Shown: positions 55,207 to 64,000 of the stretch, piece by piece
Layout of the letters: each line of letters begins with the position of its first letter
Position numbering within the stretch: position 1 is the first letter of the stretch
From: Macrophomina tecta
Taxonomy: Eukaryota; Ascomycota; Dothideomycetes; Botryosphaeriales; Botryosphaeriaceae
NCBI GenBank assembly: GCA_024180945.1
Contig: JAKSGN010000005.1
Coordinates: 2,356,001-2,420,000 of the forward strand
Reading direction: 5' to 3'
DNA length: 64,000 nucleotides
Notes under the pieces: generated by a model
Database searches by the model: none
Seen by the model: only the letters and a program-made list of their open reading frames with translations
Told to the model about the DNA's origin: nothing
Translations under genes and position numbers: made by a program

Positions 55207-56044
55207 CTATACTATTTCAACATCTATACACGTTGTGTAGTCTTCCTGCTTCCACTGCTGAGGTTGCTCATTGAGCAAGGTTGGCCACTCCCAGACCCAA
55301 TAAAGGGTGTAGGTAGTGCCTGGAGCCAACTCTGAGGGTAGCTCCACCTCTACTCCACACCACAAGTCCCTGCCCTCGCTTTCTGTATGTGGTCGATGCG
55401 GTAGAGCTTGCCGGCGAGCGGATTCCTCACTGTCATTTACCTGATAGCACATGCCATCATCGAACGGAGCGCTCGTGAGTAGCACACCCCTCCCGTCGCC
55501 GCCGGTTCCTTTTTCGTCCCAGACACCGTGAATGCCCATCAGCGTGTCTTCCGGGGTTGATTTGTTTGTGCCGTAGACCCAGACTGTGCCTGAAGTGGGT
55601 TTTATCGGGAAGCCTCCGCTGTTATATCTGTCGCTTAGGGTAACATGGCCGTTCTCTTGATACCTCAGGAGGACCCTATCTGAGGCCATAGCCTGCAACG
55701 TGGGACTATACGCTGTCACATTCTCAGTCTGTTGGGTTGACTTACAGATAAGATCTGTCTCAATGACCTCTAACCGTCCAGCGGGAGGTATGAGATTCTG
55801 CATTGCAAAATCGTTGAACGCGGGGTTCGGATGGGGCGCGGGCAAGGGAAGAACTCGAGGTACTGCTTTTGTGAGTGCGTCGTGATGGATCCGACTTCTG
55901 GGCTACCATACCATTTCCGCGGACATACCCGGGACTGCCGGAGATGCTCCCATCCTTGCCCAGCGTGCGCACATCGTCGACCCAGGAGTGGCCAGTAGAT
56001 GCGCGTGTAAGGTACAAGAGGAATGCAGTAGTGTATGGATGCAT
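55207..56044 (-). CDS. secreted LPMO-like / DUF7492-like protein
   Basis: Two exons, 55912-56044 and 55207-55862; the 49-bp intron (GTATGG...GCAG) is phase 1; 262 residues. A signal peptide (MHPYTTAFLLYLTRASTG) should be cut just before HSWVDDV, leaving an N-terminal histidine, the first ligand of a copper histidine brace in lytic polysaccharide monooxygenases. The rest fits, from memory, the fungal secreted family with DUF7492: GSPGYVRGN, FNDFAMQNLIPP, DLICKSTQQ, LRYQENGHVTL, and a C-terminal beta-sandwich-like part (GTTYTLYWVWEWPT, YTTCIDVEIV). Cysteines occur as expected for disulfides. Enzymatic activity is not shown for this group as far as I know. Confidence 0.75.
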
Positions 56045-56540
56045 TTTCTTTTGTTGGCACACTGTTTACCTGTATGATAAACGTGTTGCAGCTCCTTTAA
56101 TAGGTTCTCCTGAGGGGGGGGAGGTGGATGGTTCTGGCAATTCGGAGTGTGGATGGGTGGCCAACGCCAGAGAGGCAGCCAACATCTCAGAGACGTGAGC
56201 GCCAACGGCCGGCTATCCTGTAGGGCGACGGGCAGCTCGCGGCACGTTGCACACTCCCTGATACTGGTTTCAGGGCGCTGCCACATTGCGGGAAACCAGT
56301 CGCGCACCTAGCAGGCATGTTCAACTTGCAGCCGAGAACAAAGGGTGGGTGGGCGCCGTGCGACACCTTGCCGCCAGGTAGGGGCAGGGTGGCTGAAGCG
56401 AGCCCGCCTCGCTTCAATCTATTTTTACAATAATTAATAAATACCCCTTCCACAAGGTATAGAGAATGCCAGATCAACACTAAGACCACAAGTCTCATCT
56501 ACATTCACGTATTTTACGAGATCCAATATACCAGGCGAAA
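56045..56540. promoter_or_regulatory. divergent promoter region
   Basis: About 500 bp between the secreted protein (minus) and the coiled-coil protein (plus). Includes a run of eight G at 56114-56121. No gene seen. Confidence 0.4.
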
Positions 56541-57020
56541 ATGCAGCCAAACAAGCATGACAACAGCCACCAAGACCATCAGCAGGGCGCCGGGAGTTTG
56601 CCCGAGTCGGTCACTTCGTCTGAGACTAGCTTCGGCTCGTTTGTTGTCCCCGAAGCCGAGCACGAGGTGGCTGGCGGCTGCCCTGAGCCTTTCCCAACGG
56701 ACGTCAATCTCCTTCCACCGGACGAAGGCCTCTGTGCCGCGAACATGCTCAATCTCGAAATTGTCGCACATGCCCACACTGAAATAGCCCTGCAGGCGGC
56801 AAACACCAGGGCTTCTCACCTCGAGAGACACTACACGCACCAATCAATGGCTCTGGCGGCCTGGCAGAATGCCTACCAAGACTGTTTGGCCAGGACTCAG
56901 AGCCAGGCCGAAGAGATAGCGCGCCTGAAGCAGAAGGTTGAGGACCTTAAGGCAGAGATACAGAGCTTGTTGGAAGGGATAGATTTCTGGCGGGATACCG
57001 CGAGGCCTGCTTCGGCTTGA
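56541..57020 (+). CDS. small coiled-coil protein
   Basis: Single exon, 159 residues. The N-terminal 65 residues are polar and disordered (HDNSHQDHQQGAGS). The C-terminal half is helical, and the last 45 residues form a clear heptad coiled coil (QAEEIARLKQKVEDLKAEIQ). No known domain; probably a dimer or adaptor. It has no signal peptide or membrane segment. I see no intron. Confidence 0.6.
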   Translation: MQPNKHDNSHQDHQQGAGSLPESVTSSETSFGSFVVPEAEHEVAGGCPEPFPTDVNLLPPDEGLCAANMLNLEIVAHAHTEIALQAANTRASHLERHYTHQSMALAAWQNAYQDCLARTQSQAEEIARLKQKVEDLKAEIQSLLEGIDFWRDTARPASA

Positions 57021-57438
57021 TTAGGACCATGTCATAACTTGAGAGGTTGCGGGATCTCGATGTCACGAACCGAACTTACAACGAGTGACTACGTCAGGTA
57101 GCAAGGGAGTGGCTGGGTCAGCAGGCACGTGCATGGCATTCACCAAAGGCGGATTAGGAATCACCACGTGAAGGAGCCAAGGCCAACTCTATATAACTTC
57201 CCTACCTTTACTCTCTTTCTTTTTCTTCTTTTTCTTCTTTAGCTTAGAGACTTCGTCAATCCAAACCCACTTTGAACTTGATTCAGTGCAGGTCGTGACA
57301 CTCGACAGAGTCTGCGTGGCTTTCGAAGAACGCAATGGACACAAGCGAGCACTCTGCTATCAAGCGGAGAACAGGAATGAACCTCATATATACGATCACA
57401 TTCTCATACTGTTATAACGCTATTGCGGCGCCTAACTG
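57021..57438. other. intergenic, 0.4 kb
   Basis: Convergent 3' ends. A pyrimidine-rich stretch (about 57205-57242, CTTT/CTTCTT units) is the only notable element. Confidence 0.5.
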
Positions 57439-58263
57439 TTAAGGGTCGAGTGTGATAACAGTGATTTCCCGCTTGTTTGCGGGTGGAGTCTCCATGCCCA
57501 TCACGACATTCCAGAGATCGCCACAACCATGGTCAAGCAGAAACAAAAGAAGAGCACCGTCATTCATCGCATCGCCGGCCCAGCGTAGACCCTCAACATG
57601 ACGTTCCGCCTGATATGGCCATTCTGGGTCATCCCATTCAGCGGGAAGATCCATCACACCGTTGCCACGGGAGCGACGTGGCGGAGAATGGATGACAGTC
57701 CTCATGTACCAGGCCTTTCCGTCCACTTGCCAAACCTTCAGCCCAGTGACGACAACCTCGTAGTACGCGTATTTCCAGTATTGGGGCAATTGTCCGTACG
57801 TTGGGGCGCATCCCCAGTCCAGTACTGGGAGGTACCCGACTTCAGACAGGATTATTGGCCGCAGTTCGGCTGGGTATATAGACTGGTTGTCGTCGATGAA
57901 AGATTCATCCTCCCCTAGCATTGGGGTTAGCCGTGACAAAACAAGTCTTCGCGGAATGTGTACTTTGTCTGCTTATGGTAACTGTTTCACGTTGCTCGGT
58001 CCACTCCCAGCCGGACTCTGAAAATGAATCTTTACAGAAGGTGTGAGTCGCAGGAACAAAGCTAGAGCACAGCCGAGCTTACTCGAGTCTGAGACGGTAG
58101 TCACTTGCGGCCATTCGGCAGCAAGTTCATTGTCATTGGCAGCTGGTACACTCATCTCATCACCTATATCTCCAAAATGGGCCACTTGGGGGACGAAGCG
58201 TCGTTCGACACTCTCCCTGTGCTGAGACGACAGGCCACAAGCGAGGCTGTTGATGTCAGGCAT
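57439..58263 (-). CDS. hypothetical protein, uncertain splice or frameshift
   Basis: Exon 1 58083-58263 and exon 2 57439-57968; joining them with a 114-bp intron (GTAAGC...AAGCAG, phase 1) gives 236 residues. Exon 2 reads as a folded Trp/Tyr-rich domain (RPIILSEVGYLPVLDWGCAP, YWKYAYYEVVVTGLKVWQ, WPYQAERHVEGLRWAGDAMNDG). The last 60 bases of the proposed intron are open in another frame and also look coding (SGWEWTEQRETVTISRQ), so an alternative is a shorter intron with a one-base shift, meaning a recent frameshift. No family recognised. Confidence 0.5.
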
Positions 58264-60559
58264 GATAAGCGTAATTCGTGACTTCAGGATAGGGGAAAAC
58301 GGGTGACAGTAGAAAACGTGAGCGATGAAGGAGGGGAAGGATTATATGTCTTTCTAGTAACTCTCGGCATATGAACCTGATTGGATCCTCCTTCGGGCCC
58401 CTCAAGGATTCAGTGCGGCTAGAAACGACAAGCTGCAGCTGAAGTGTGCTTGGAATAAAACATCTGCATGCAAGGTCTACTACCCGATTCGAGAAATGAT
58501 CTCTGGACACTACGTGTGTGCCACCAAGATGGTTAGCAGCTTTCGCCACTTCAAGGATCGCGGTTATGATAGAATTAGAGGAGTCGATAAGCCCAACAGA
58601 AGGTGAGATGGCTATAGCTAGTAGTCCAAGAGGGAAGAAAGTGATATTGTGAACACGTCCAGAATTTTATCATTCTCTACCTAACCCCACTAACTCTTTG
58701 AATAGTTCGCAAGACCACAACGCAGTGGGATATAATCATGCAGGGCTGGGTAAAAATCAACGAGCAGAAGCGAAGCAGAGGCGTAGGGGGAGTTACATGT
58801 GACGCATCTCTCTGACTCGGTATGAGCCAGCTATGGGTTGGTCCCGACATTTTGGTGCTGGGGGCTGAGGTGGCTTCGGCGTTCCCGTCGTGTCATATGC
58901 ACCGCGTCCTTTCTTGTTGTTAGGCGTGGTGTAGCTCAGCATGATGTAGCTTGGGAAATGGTGATGCTTAAGGGTAGGTTAGGATAGATTAGTCTACTAT
59001 GGAAAGGACTCTGGCCAGATTGCTCACTCTTAGGGTGCGTAGTATGGATCTGATAGTGTACCTACCCACTTCTCGGCAGCAATGTGATCTTCTTAAATGG
59101 TCAAAGCTACCCTTGCCCCAGCCATGCCGGCGCTACCGTTTCGCTTCCCGCAATAATCACGCGCGAAGGGCGATATTCCAACCGCTTAATGCGCCAAGGG
59201 TCTAGAAGGAAAGACATTCGTGAGGGACGGTCCAACCCGAAGCGTATACGCCTGTCACTTGGCGCTTTTCTACCGTTCACGGCTTCCTGAATCCCTGCAG
59301 AGCTCACACCATACAAGCGATAAGCCTACAAAGTGTGAATATCTTGAGGTATAATTACGCCCATCACAGAAGGCGGGAGGCAGACGGAGCTCAATGCTTC
59401 ATGCTAGGGCCCAATTCAAGATTATTGGCAAATCGTGTTTTGCACACTTACGTTCATACTGATGGTAGCCGCTAGATGGACCGCCAGCGTAGGTTGCCGT
59501 CTGGTAGGGGCCCCCTACCACTCAAGGCCCATATCAGCCATCAAAGTGAGATCGGCAAAGCAGGCCGTGCAAGCACCACATGCATGCATGCATTCATTTT
59601 ACCGCGCTTTTCGTCCATTCCTTCGGTTCCTTCTCGGCTTCTCCTGGCCCACATTATGCAGCCAGTCTGCCCGAATCTGCAGTGTGAAGATGTGCAGTCA
59701 CTGTGCAGTTTTTATTCAATCGCCGAAAGGCGGGCTACGGGGAAATTCTGGGTGTCGCGCCCTCTGCTAACAAGAGCTGAAGGCCCAAAGGTGGTGGGGA
59801 AGGAAGTCAAGGTCTGTCTGTCACAAGGCCGCATCTTCTCCAGAATGATTAAAGGATGCAAAGCAGCAGCAGTGCATGGCAAATGCCAGGCCTTCTGATT
59901 CCCGTGCTCATTGTCAGACCATGGGAAGTGCGTACCCTGCGGGTTCGTTGACGGATACATTGGCTAGTGCCAGTCGCGGCGATCTTGGACTTTGGCGTAT
60001 ACGATGGTACACGTCGTGCATACGAAAGAGACGAAAGAGACGGATGCGACGAAAAAAACGGAAGCAACGGAAGAGACGGACGCGGAGGAAACGGCCGATA
60101 GGTGGGCACCTTGGCCCTGCGCGGTTTCCACGAATGGGATACCTACCGTGCCACAGCCTCCTGGGCACGCTTCAGCAGCTGCATGACCCCACTACATGTG
60201 CGTCTAACAGGCCGAACCGCGACATCTACGCGCCCGATTGGCCCACTAAAGGCAGGCGTGAGCGAGGATCTCGGGCCAGCGCATCGTGCTCCCCTGCTCG
60301 CTCGCTCAAGGCGATAACCCCACCTTCGCCAAGCCTGAGTCACACCACGCGCGCCGGCTCGAGCGTTGGGCAAACGAACCGCCACTTGGCTGATATCTGG
60401 TCACAAACCCACTGCAGGGATTGCGCAGGCTTGCACTAAACCATTTCTTTCAGCCCACTCACGTCCGGAGATACTGCGCGCTTCGTTTACCGCGCCGCAA
60501 CCAGTCTCACACCGTGGTTCTGCTGGCCCATTTCTCCAACCCTCGAGGCTCGGCCCGGC
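58264..60559. other. intergenic, 2.3 kb
   Basis: No supported gene. A hexamer-rich repeat at about 60023-60095 encodes Thr-Lys-Glu-like repeats in one frame (59992-60186, plus), which is probably not translated. Other frames (59435-59770, 59876-60439) have no domains. Confidence 0.5.
60023..60095 (+). repeat. imperfect GAAAGAGAC/GACGAA repeat
   Basis: Degenerate purine-rich units of six to nine bases (acgaaagagacg-like), 70 bp in total, in otherwise unique intergenic DNA. Confidence 0.7.
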
Positions 60560-61137
60560 ATGAGTAAACGTTTCCATAGCAAAACGCCGAAGGCGGATGT
60601 TGCCAGGGAGATGGGGTGGGATGAACGCCAATATAAGCGGTTCCTTGTGAGTCCATACCCAGTGTATCTTGCTTCGAGACGCTCACAACTTTGAAGTATA
60701 TTACTAAACAAGAGGTTCTGCCCAAGCTTCTCAGCGACGGGTACTGGGCCAAGATTGCGAAGCCAAAGCCACTTGTTTGGGATGCCATTCCTCTCAGCGT
60801 AACGGAGGAGATGCGTAAAGATGTAAATGAGAAATTAAAGAACGATAACGCCGAAGCCGACTTGGACGTCTTAGAATGGCGATTCCGGTCGATCCTGCTG
60901 CGTAAATCCAGTAAGTCAACCCCGTAGTCTCCCGCGTTGGTTTTCACTGACATTTTCGACGCGGCAGAGGAAGGCTCACCGTCTCAAGGGGGGGATCCGC
61001 CTGTGGCGAATCCACCCCCTCAGCCAGCAAAATCGCCTGGACCAGCCACCTCTTCCCCGGCAAACCCACCTGAGCCTACTCGATCTCGGCCGTCAGAGTT
61101 TTGGGATCCTGTCGCGGCAGCCCAGAGAGAAGAATAG
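60560..61137 (+). CDS. spliced orphan gene with proline-rich tail
   Basis: Three exons: 60560-60646, 60697-60910 and 60968-61137; introns of 50 and 57 bp (GTGAGT, GTAAGT donors; GCTCAC and CTGAC branches); 156 residues. The N-terminal part is a compact helical unit (PKADVAREMGWDERQYKRFL, ITKQEVLPKLLSDGYWAKIA, VNEKLKNDNAEADLDVLEWRF), and the tail is disordered and Pro/Ser-rich, ending in AAAQREE. The early MGWDERQYKRF segment suggests a helix-turn-helix-like fold, but I cannot name a family. The three exons fit together in phase, so it is likely real. Confidence 0.65.
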
Positions 61138-61624
61138 GGGCGTCTATCACATCCGACAATTTTCAAGAAACGACTCCCGCGCTGTTTTCAAAAGGCTGCG
61201 ACACCAGGCAAACGCAAAGCGTAAATTAGCCTAGTTTGGGATAATCTTAGATGGGACCTCTTCGGTCTACGTAAATAGAAATGAACCCTTGCAAGCACGC
61301 TTGATTTATCTCGCCCATACATATCTTAGCGCTCCGTCCTCAGCTTCTGCCAATCCCTACTCAATGCACGGGAGCCTGCGATTCATGGGCCAGCTAGCAT
61401 AAGAGTACGGCGCATGGGATGAGATCATTTCGTGTTCTCGCAAAGTGAGCAGCGGCACAGCAGACAACCGGGCTGTCGCCTACCCCTGTCCACAAAAGGC
61501 GGCAAGTGGGACATACAACCGCCGCTCGGTTTTCTATCGCAGTAACTTATATATATTTAGCTCCTTGGAACAGCCGGGGTGTAGGTAGTTACTCAACTCC
61601 TCTCGTCAAATTATTGCGCTCACG
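61138..61624. other. intergenic, 0.5 kb
   Basis: Promoter of the next plus-strand gene. A TATATATTTA element at about 61550-61559 is 66 bp upstream of its start and may be a TATA box. Confidence 0.45.
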
Positions 61625-63253
61625 ATGATTCCTGAATCAAGCTCTTCACTTTACAGCTGCTGCATTAGCGGCTGGACGCCACCATACCCCGAGCATCTCG
61701 AAGTTGTGGACTGCTCGTATGTCTCAGGAATTGACCAAACCACCATCAACTTCCTACTCGGAGGGAGGAGGTTCGACATCACTTGTTCTGGAGCTCTCTT
61801 TCCTTCTGCGGTTGCTGCGGTCGAGCTCTGGCCGCCGGGGCTGGAGGTCAGGTCGGTGTTCCGCGAACTCGCAAGACTGCTCCGGATAGTCTGCGGTAAA
61901 CAGCTTCTTGCCTTCAACCGCGAAAATGCCAGTCTCGCAGATTTCCTTCACGTTTGGAACGTGAAGGCATGCGCTAGTAATGGGCGGATTCGGCTGGAGC
62001 CACCAGCGCGCGGAGATCGAATCGACGAGCTCTTCAGTGGGGTCGAGTACCGGGATGCAGACCTTCCCTGGCACGACTGGGAGTCGGTTAAAGTCTTGGA
62101 GAAGATGTCAGAGACCCACTTCCTGGTATCAGTCGACGATTCCCTTTTCGGTTGCTACGTGCCTGAGGGAGCCTTCGAATATGAAGCCTACAGCATCTTC
62201 CTGCAAGAAGTGAGAGCTTGGAAACGAATCAGCAACAGATCAGAAATCCCCCAGGCCATCCCGCGGCTCACAGGGCTCGTATGCTCACCACTGAGCACAA
62301 CCAAGCTCCAAGCCGTGCTTTACGAGTGGACGGACCTCAACAAACAGACGCCATGTCTGAGCCACGTGAACGTAGATGAGGCGCCCGTGGAACAACGAAT
62401 GGCGTGGCTGCGTCAAATAGAATTGGCTGTTTCCTTCTTGCAGGCCGGACAGGCAAGTTTAGCGAGGTACGGCTGCAAAGGAAACATCGCAGAACAGATC
62501 AGCATCACCAACAACGGGGAAGCGCGCCTGAGGACCATCCACTTTGGCGACGTCGAGAATTACCGAGGATCTTTCAGCTTCGTGCCTCACGAACCAGCGG
62601 ACCGCCGGTTCCTCGCGGAACTGCGGAGGTTCCTCAAAATCGACGGCGGCACGGCCATCAAACCCGAGCCATTCAACTTTCTCGGCCTCCCATCCGAGGT
62701 CAGGAATAATATCTATGAGATCCTCCTCGTGTTTCCTGGCCGTACCAGATGGCTGTGGGGATATCGGCACCAGGCCGACGCGTCGGCGACAGCTGGCTTC
62801 CTGCACGGCGAGATTCCTGGTCTTGGACTCCTCCGTACCAGTCGTCGGGTACGCCGAGAGTCTCTGTCGCTTCTTGTTGGGCAGAACAACTTGCTCTTGG
62901 ACGCTGTTTGGTTGACATCTTTCCTGGAGAGCAGCACGCAAGTCGAAGTCGACGGCCACCTTGAACGCGTGATGGTCGGATCCTACCTGAAGAGAATCAC
63001 CCTCACCGTTACTCTGACGTGGCAGAAGCAAATCGGTCGGGAGCAGGCCAAGGGGATCAAGGCGTTGGTCCAGGACTGTCCAAGCCTGGAACAGGTAGAC
63101 ATTTTCATTTACAACAGGCGCGCGTGGTATTGGGAGAGCGATATGGTGTGGGCTGAGCTCACAAGGCTGCCGAATGTCCGGGTTGAGGAGCATTTTGAGG
63201 GTGACAGTCCTCTCACCCAGCTCGGAACCAGTACAGTATTGATGCTTGACTGA
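61625..63253 (+). CDS. degenerate kinase-like domain fused to 2EXR/F-box-like domain
   Basis: Single exon, 542 residues. The N-terminal 345 residues follow the layout of fungal accessory kinase-like proteins (VKVLEKMSETHFLVSVDDSL, YEAYSIFLQEVRAWKRI, IPRLTGLVCSPLSTTKLQAVLYEWTD). The catalytic elements are lost: where HGD...N and DFG are expected the sequence reads CKGNIAEQISI and TIHFGDVE, so it should be a pseudokinase. After a short linker comes FNFLGLPSEVRNNIYEILLV ... LGLLRTSRRVRRESLSLL, the signature of the fungal 2EXR/F-box-like domain, which continues to the end. The fusion may mark an adaptor that couples recognition to ubiquitin ligase recruitment, but this is inference. It looks intact. 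Confidence 0.7.
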   Translation: MIPESSSSLYSCCISGWTPPYPEHLEVVDCSYVSGIDQTTINFLLGGRRFDITCSGALFPSAVAAVELWPPGLEVRSVFRELARLLRIVCGKQLLAFNRENASLADFLHVWNVKACASNGRIRLEPPARGDRIDELFSGVEYRDADLPWHDWESVKVLEKMSETHFLVSVDDSLFGCYVPEGAFEYEAYSIFLQEVRAWKRISNRSEIPQAIPRLTGLVCSPLSTTKLQAVLYEWTDLNKQTPCLSHVNVDEAPVEQRMAWLRQIELAVSFLQAGQASLARYGCKGNIAEQISITNNGEARLRTIHFGDVENYRGSFSFVPHEPADRRFLAELRRFLKIDGGTAIKPEPFNFLGLPSEVRNNIYEILLVFPGRTRWLWGYRHQADASATAGFLHGEIPGLGLLRTSRRVRRESLSLLVGQNNLLLDAVWLTSFLESSTQVEVDGHLERVMVGSYLKRITLTVTLTWQKQIGREQAKGIKALVQDCPSLEQVDIFIYNRRAWYWESDMVWAELTRLPNVRVEEHFEGDSPLTQLGTSTVLMLD

Positions 63254-63652
63254 AGATAAGACGGTTTCAGCATGGTTCTGCATGGTGATAAGGCGGAGGG
63301 CGGTGTGAGCAGCTGAAGATGGATTTATTTTTGCGTGCTTTTCAGAGTAACTCCCATTAATCTTTCCACAAACCCTCCCGTCGGGAAACGGATGCAGTGA
63401 GGTGACGCAACGAGCAATCAAGTGCGACCAGTCAGTCACACTACATCGCAAATCTCATACCCTAAGCAGCAATTATGGTGCAGCGTGCAAGGCTGAACCG
63501 GTGAAGGGAGGGCCCGAGTTATAATAAGGCCAGGGCGTCTGTGATGGACAGGTGCAAAGCTCACACACCTGGAGCCCGCCCCTTAGCCTCACTTGCCGCA
63601 GCAATCGGCGGATCTGTCCTCGATACCTTAGCGGGGTCGTCTCGCGCGCAAC
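63254..63652. other. intergenic, 0.4 kb
   Basis: Contains the 3' end of the kinase-like gene and the promoter of the gene running off the right edge. No other gene seen. Confidence 0.45.
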
Positions 63653-64000
63653 ATGCAGGACCTGGAGGTAGTTGTGTGGCAGATGAGCGCGTCGAAGCGC
63701 GCTGGCGACAGTGTTTCGGAACAACAGATGGACCGGCCATTCCAGCCCCGCCGAAGGGCTTGGTCAGTCACCCCGCTTGCTTTGGATCCGCATTTCCGCA
63801 TTTTGGACGCTACCCATGCCATGGCACAGGACAACGCCGGCCAGCCGCATCTCAGCGAGGTTGAACTGGGACCGGATATCAAGTCCATTCTAGAAGACAT
63901 CTCTCGGGGCCTGGAAAGCAACTGGGATCAGGGAACAAGGGAATTACAGTTCGTCACAAGCTATGACAACATCCGAGATTTGATGCTAAAGCTTATAGAC
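63653..64000 (+). CDS. 5' part of a gene cut by the right edge
   Basis: Frame open from ATG at 63653 to the end of the window (116 codons). The sequence has a natural composition (LALDPHFRILDATHAMAQD, EVELGPDIKSILEDISRGL, ELQFVTSYDNIRDLMLKLID) and is mostly helical. An upstream in-frame TAG at 63629-63631 could also be a splice acceptor, so an earlier exon is possible. No family can be named from this fragment. Confidence 0.5.
   Translation, partial: MQDLEVVVWQMSASKRAGDSVSEQQMDRPFQPRRRAWSVTPLALDPHFRILDATHAMAQDNAGQPHLSEVELGPDIKSILEDISRGLESNWDQGTRELQFVTSYDNIRDLMLKLID

Noticed and set aside
62459..63451. 330-codon minus-strand frame
   Set aside because: Antisense to the pseudokinase/2EXR gene, whose domains are clear on the plus strand.
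1..64000. CRISPR array, bacterial insertion sequence or rRNA genes
   Set aside because: No regularly spaced repeats, no transposase frames and no rRNA-like sequence found; the DNA is eukaryotic.

Overview
The window is nuclear DNA of a filamentous ascomycete (Pezizomycotina). The evidence is short spliceosomal introns (about 45-125 bp, one of 423 bp) with GTAAGT/GTATGT-type donors and CTAAC/CTGAC branch sites. It also holds families typical of these fungi: a CFEM protein, a PTH11-like 7TM protein, a LaeA-like methyltransferase, a HET-domain protein and a secreted DUF7492-like protein. Poly(A)/poly(T) tracts of 14-28 bases are frequent. I cannot name the species.

Left part, about 1-32 kb, is mostly conserved or housekeeping: a UPF1/MOV10-type SF1 helicase (976-4068, minus), a cyclin-D1-binding-protein-1-like protein (4595-5695, plus), a CFEM/GPI protein (5797-6616, minus), a LaeA-like methyltransferase (9046-10076, plus), an HxxxD alcohol acetyltransferase-like enzyme (11359-12935, plus), a large disordered protein (15298-19371, minus) with about 5.8 kb of gene-free DNA upstream, the glucosidase II beta subunit (25168-27040, minus), a disordered protein (27656-29563, plus) and a 7TM PTH11-like protein (30532-31986, minus).

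Middle, about 34-44 kb: a DUF1993 protein, a zinc alcohol dehydrogenase and a divergently transcribed five-exon GFA (glutathione-dependent formaldehyde-activating) family gene. The last two share one 566-bp intergenic promoter with a 14-bp direct repeat. Next come a shortened C2H2 transcription factor, a tRNA-Asp-like gene with an intron and a damaged acceptor stem, an acidic-repeat protein, and a bacterial-type Doc/Fic-fold gene.

Right part, about 43-64 kb, looks like accessory genome: a HET-domain gene, a small C2H2 protein, a secreted LPMO-like protein whose predicted mature end is histidine, a degenerate kinase fused to a 2EXR/F-box-like domain, a run of small spliced orphan genes, and a gene cut by the right edge.

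Many genes are split by introns, so their models here were assembled by hand from splice signals and phase. For every multi-exon model the summed exon lengths are a multiple of three. The observations most worth checking are the Doc-like gene, the GFA gene with an apparently lost splice acceptor and its pairing with the alcohol dehydrogenase, the tRNA-Asp-like locus, the shortened C2H2 factor and the pseudokinase fusion.
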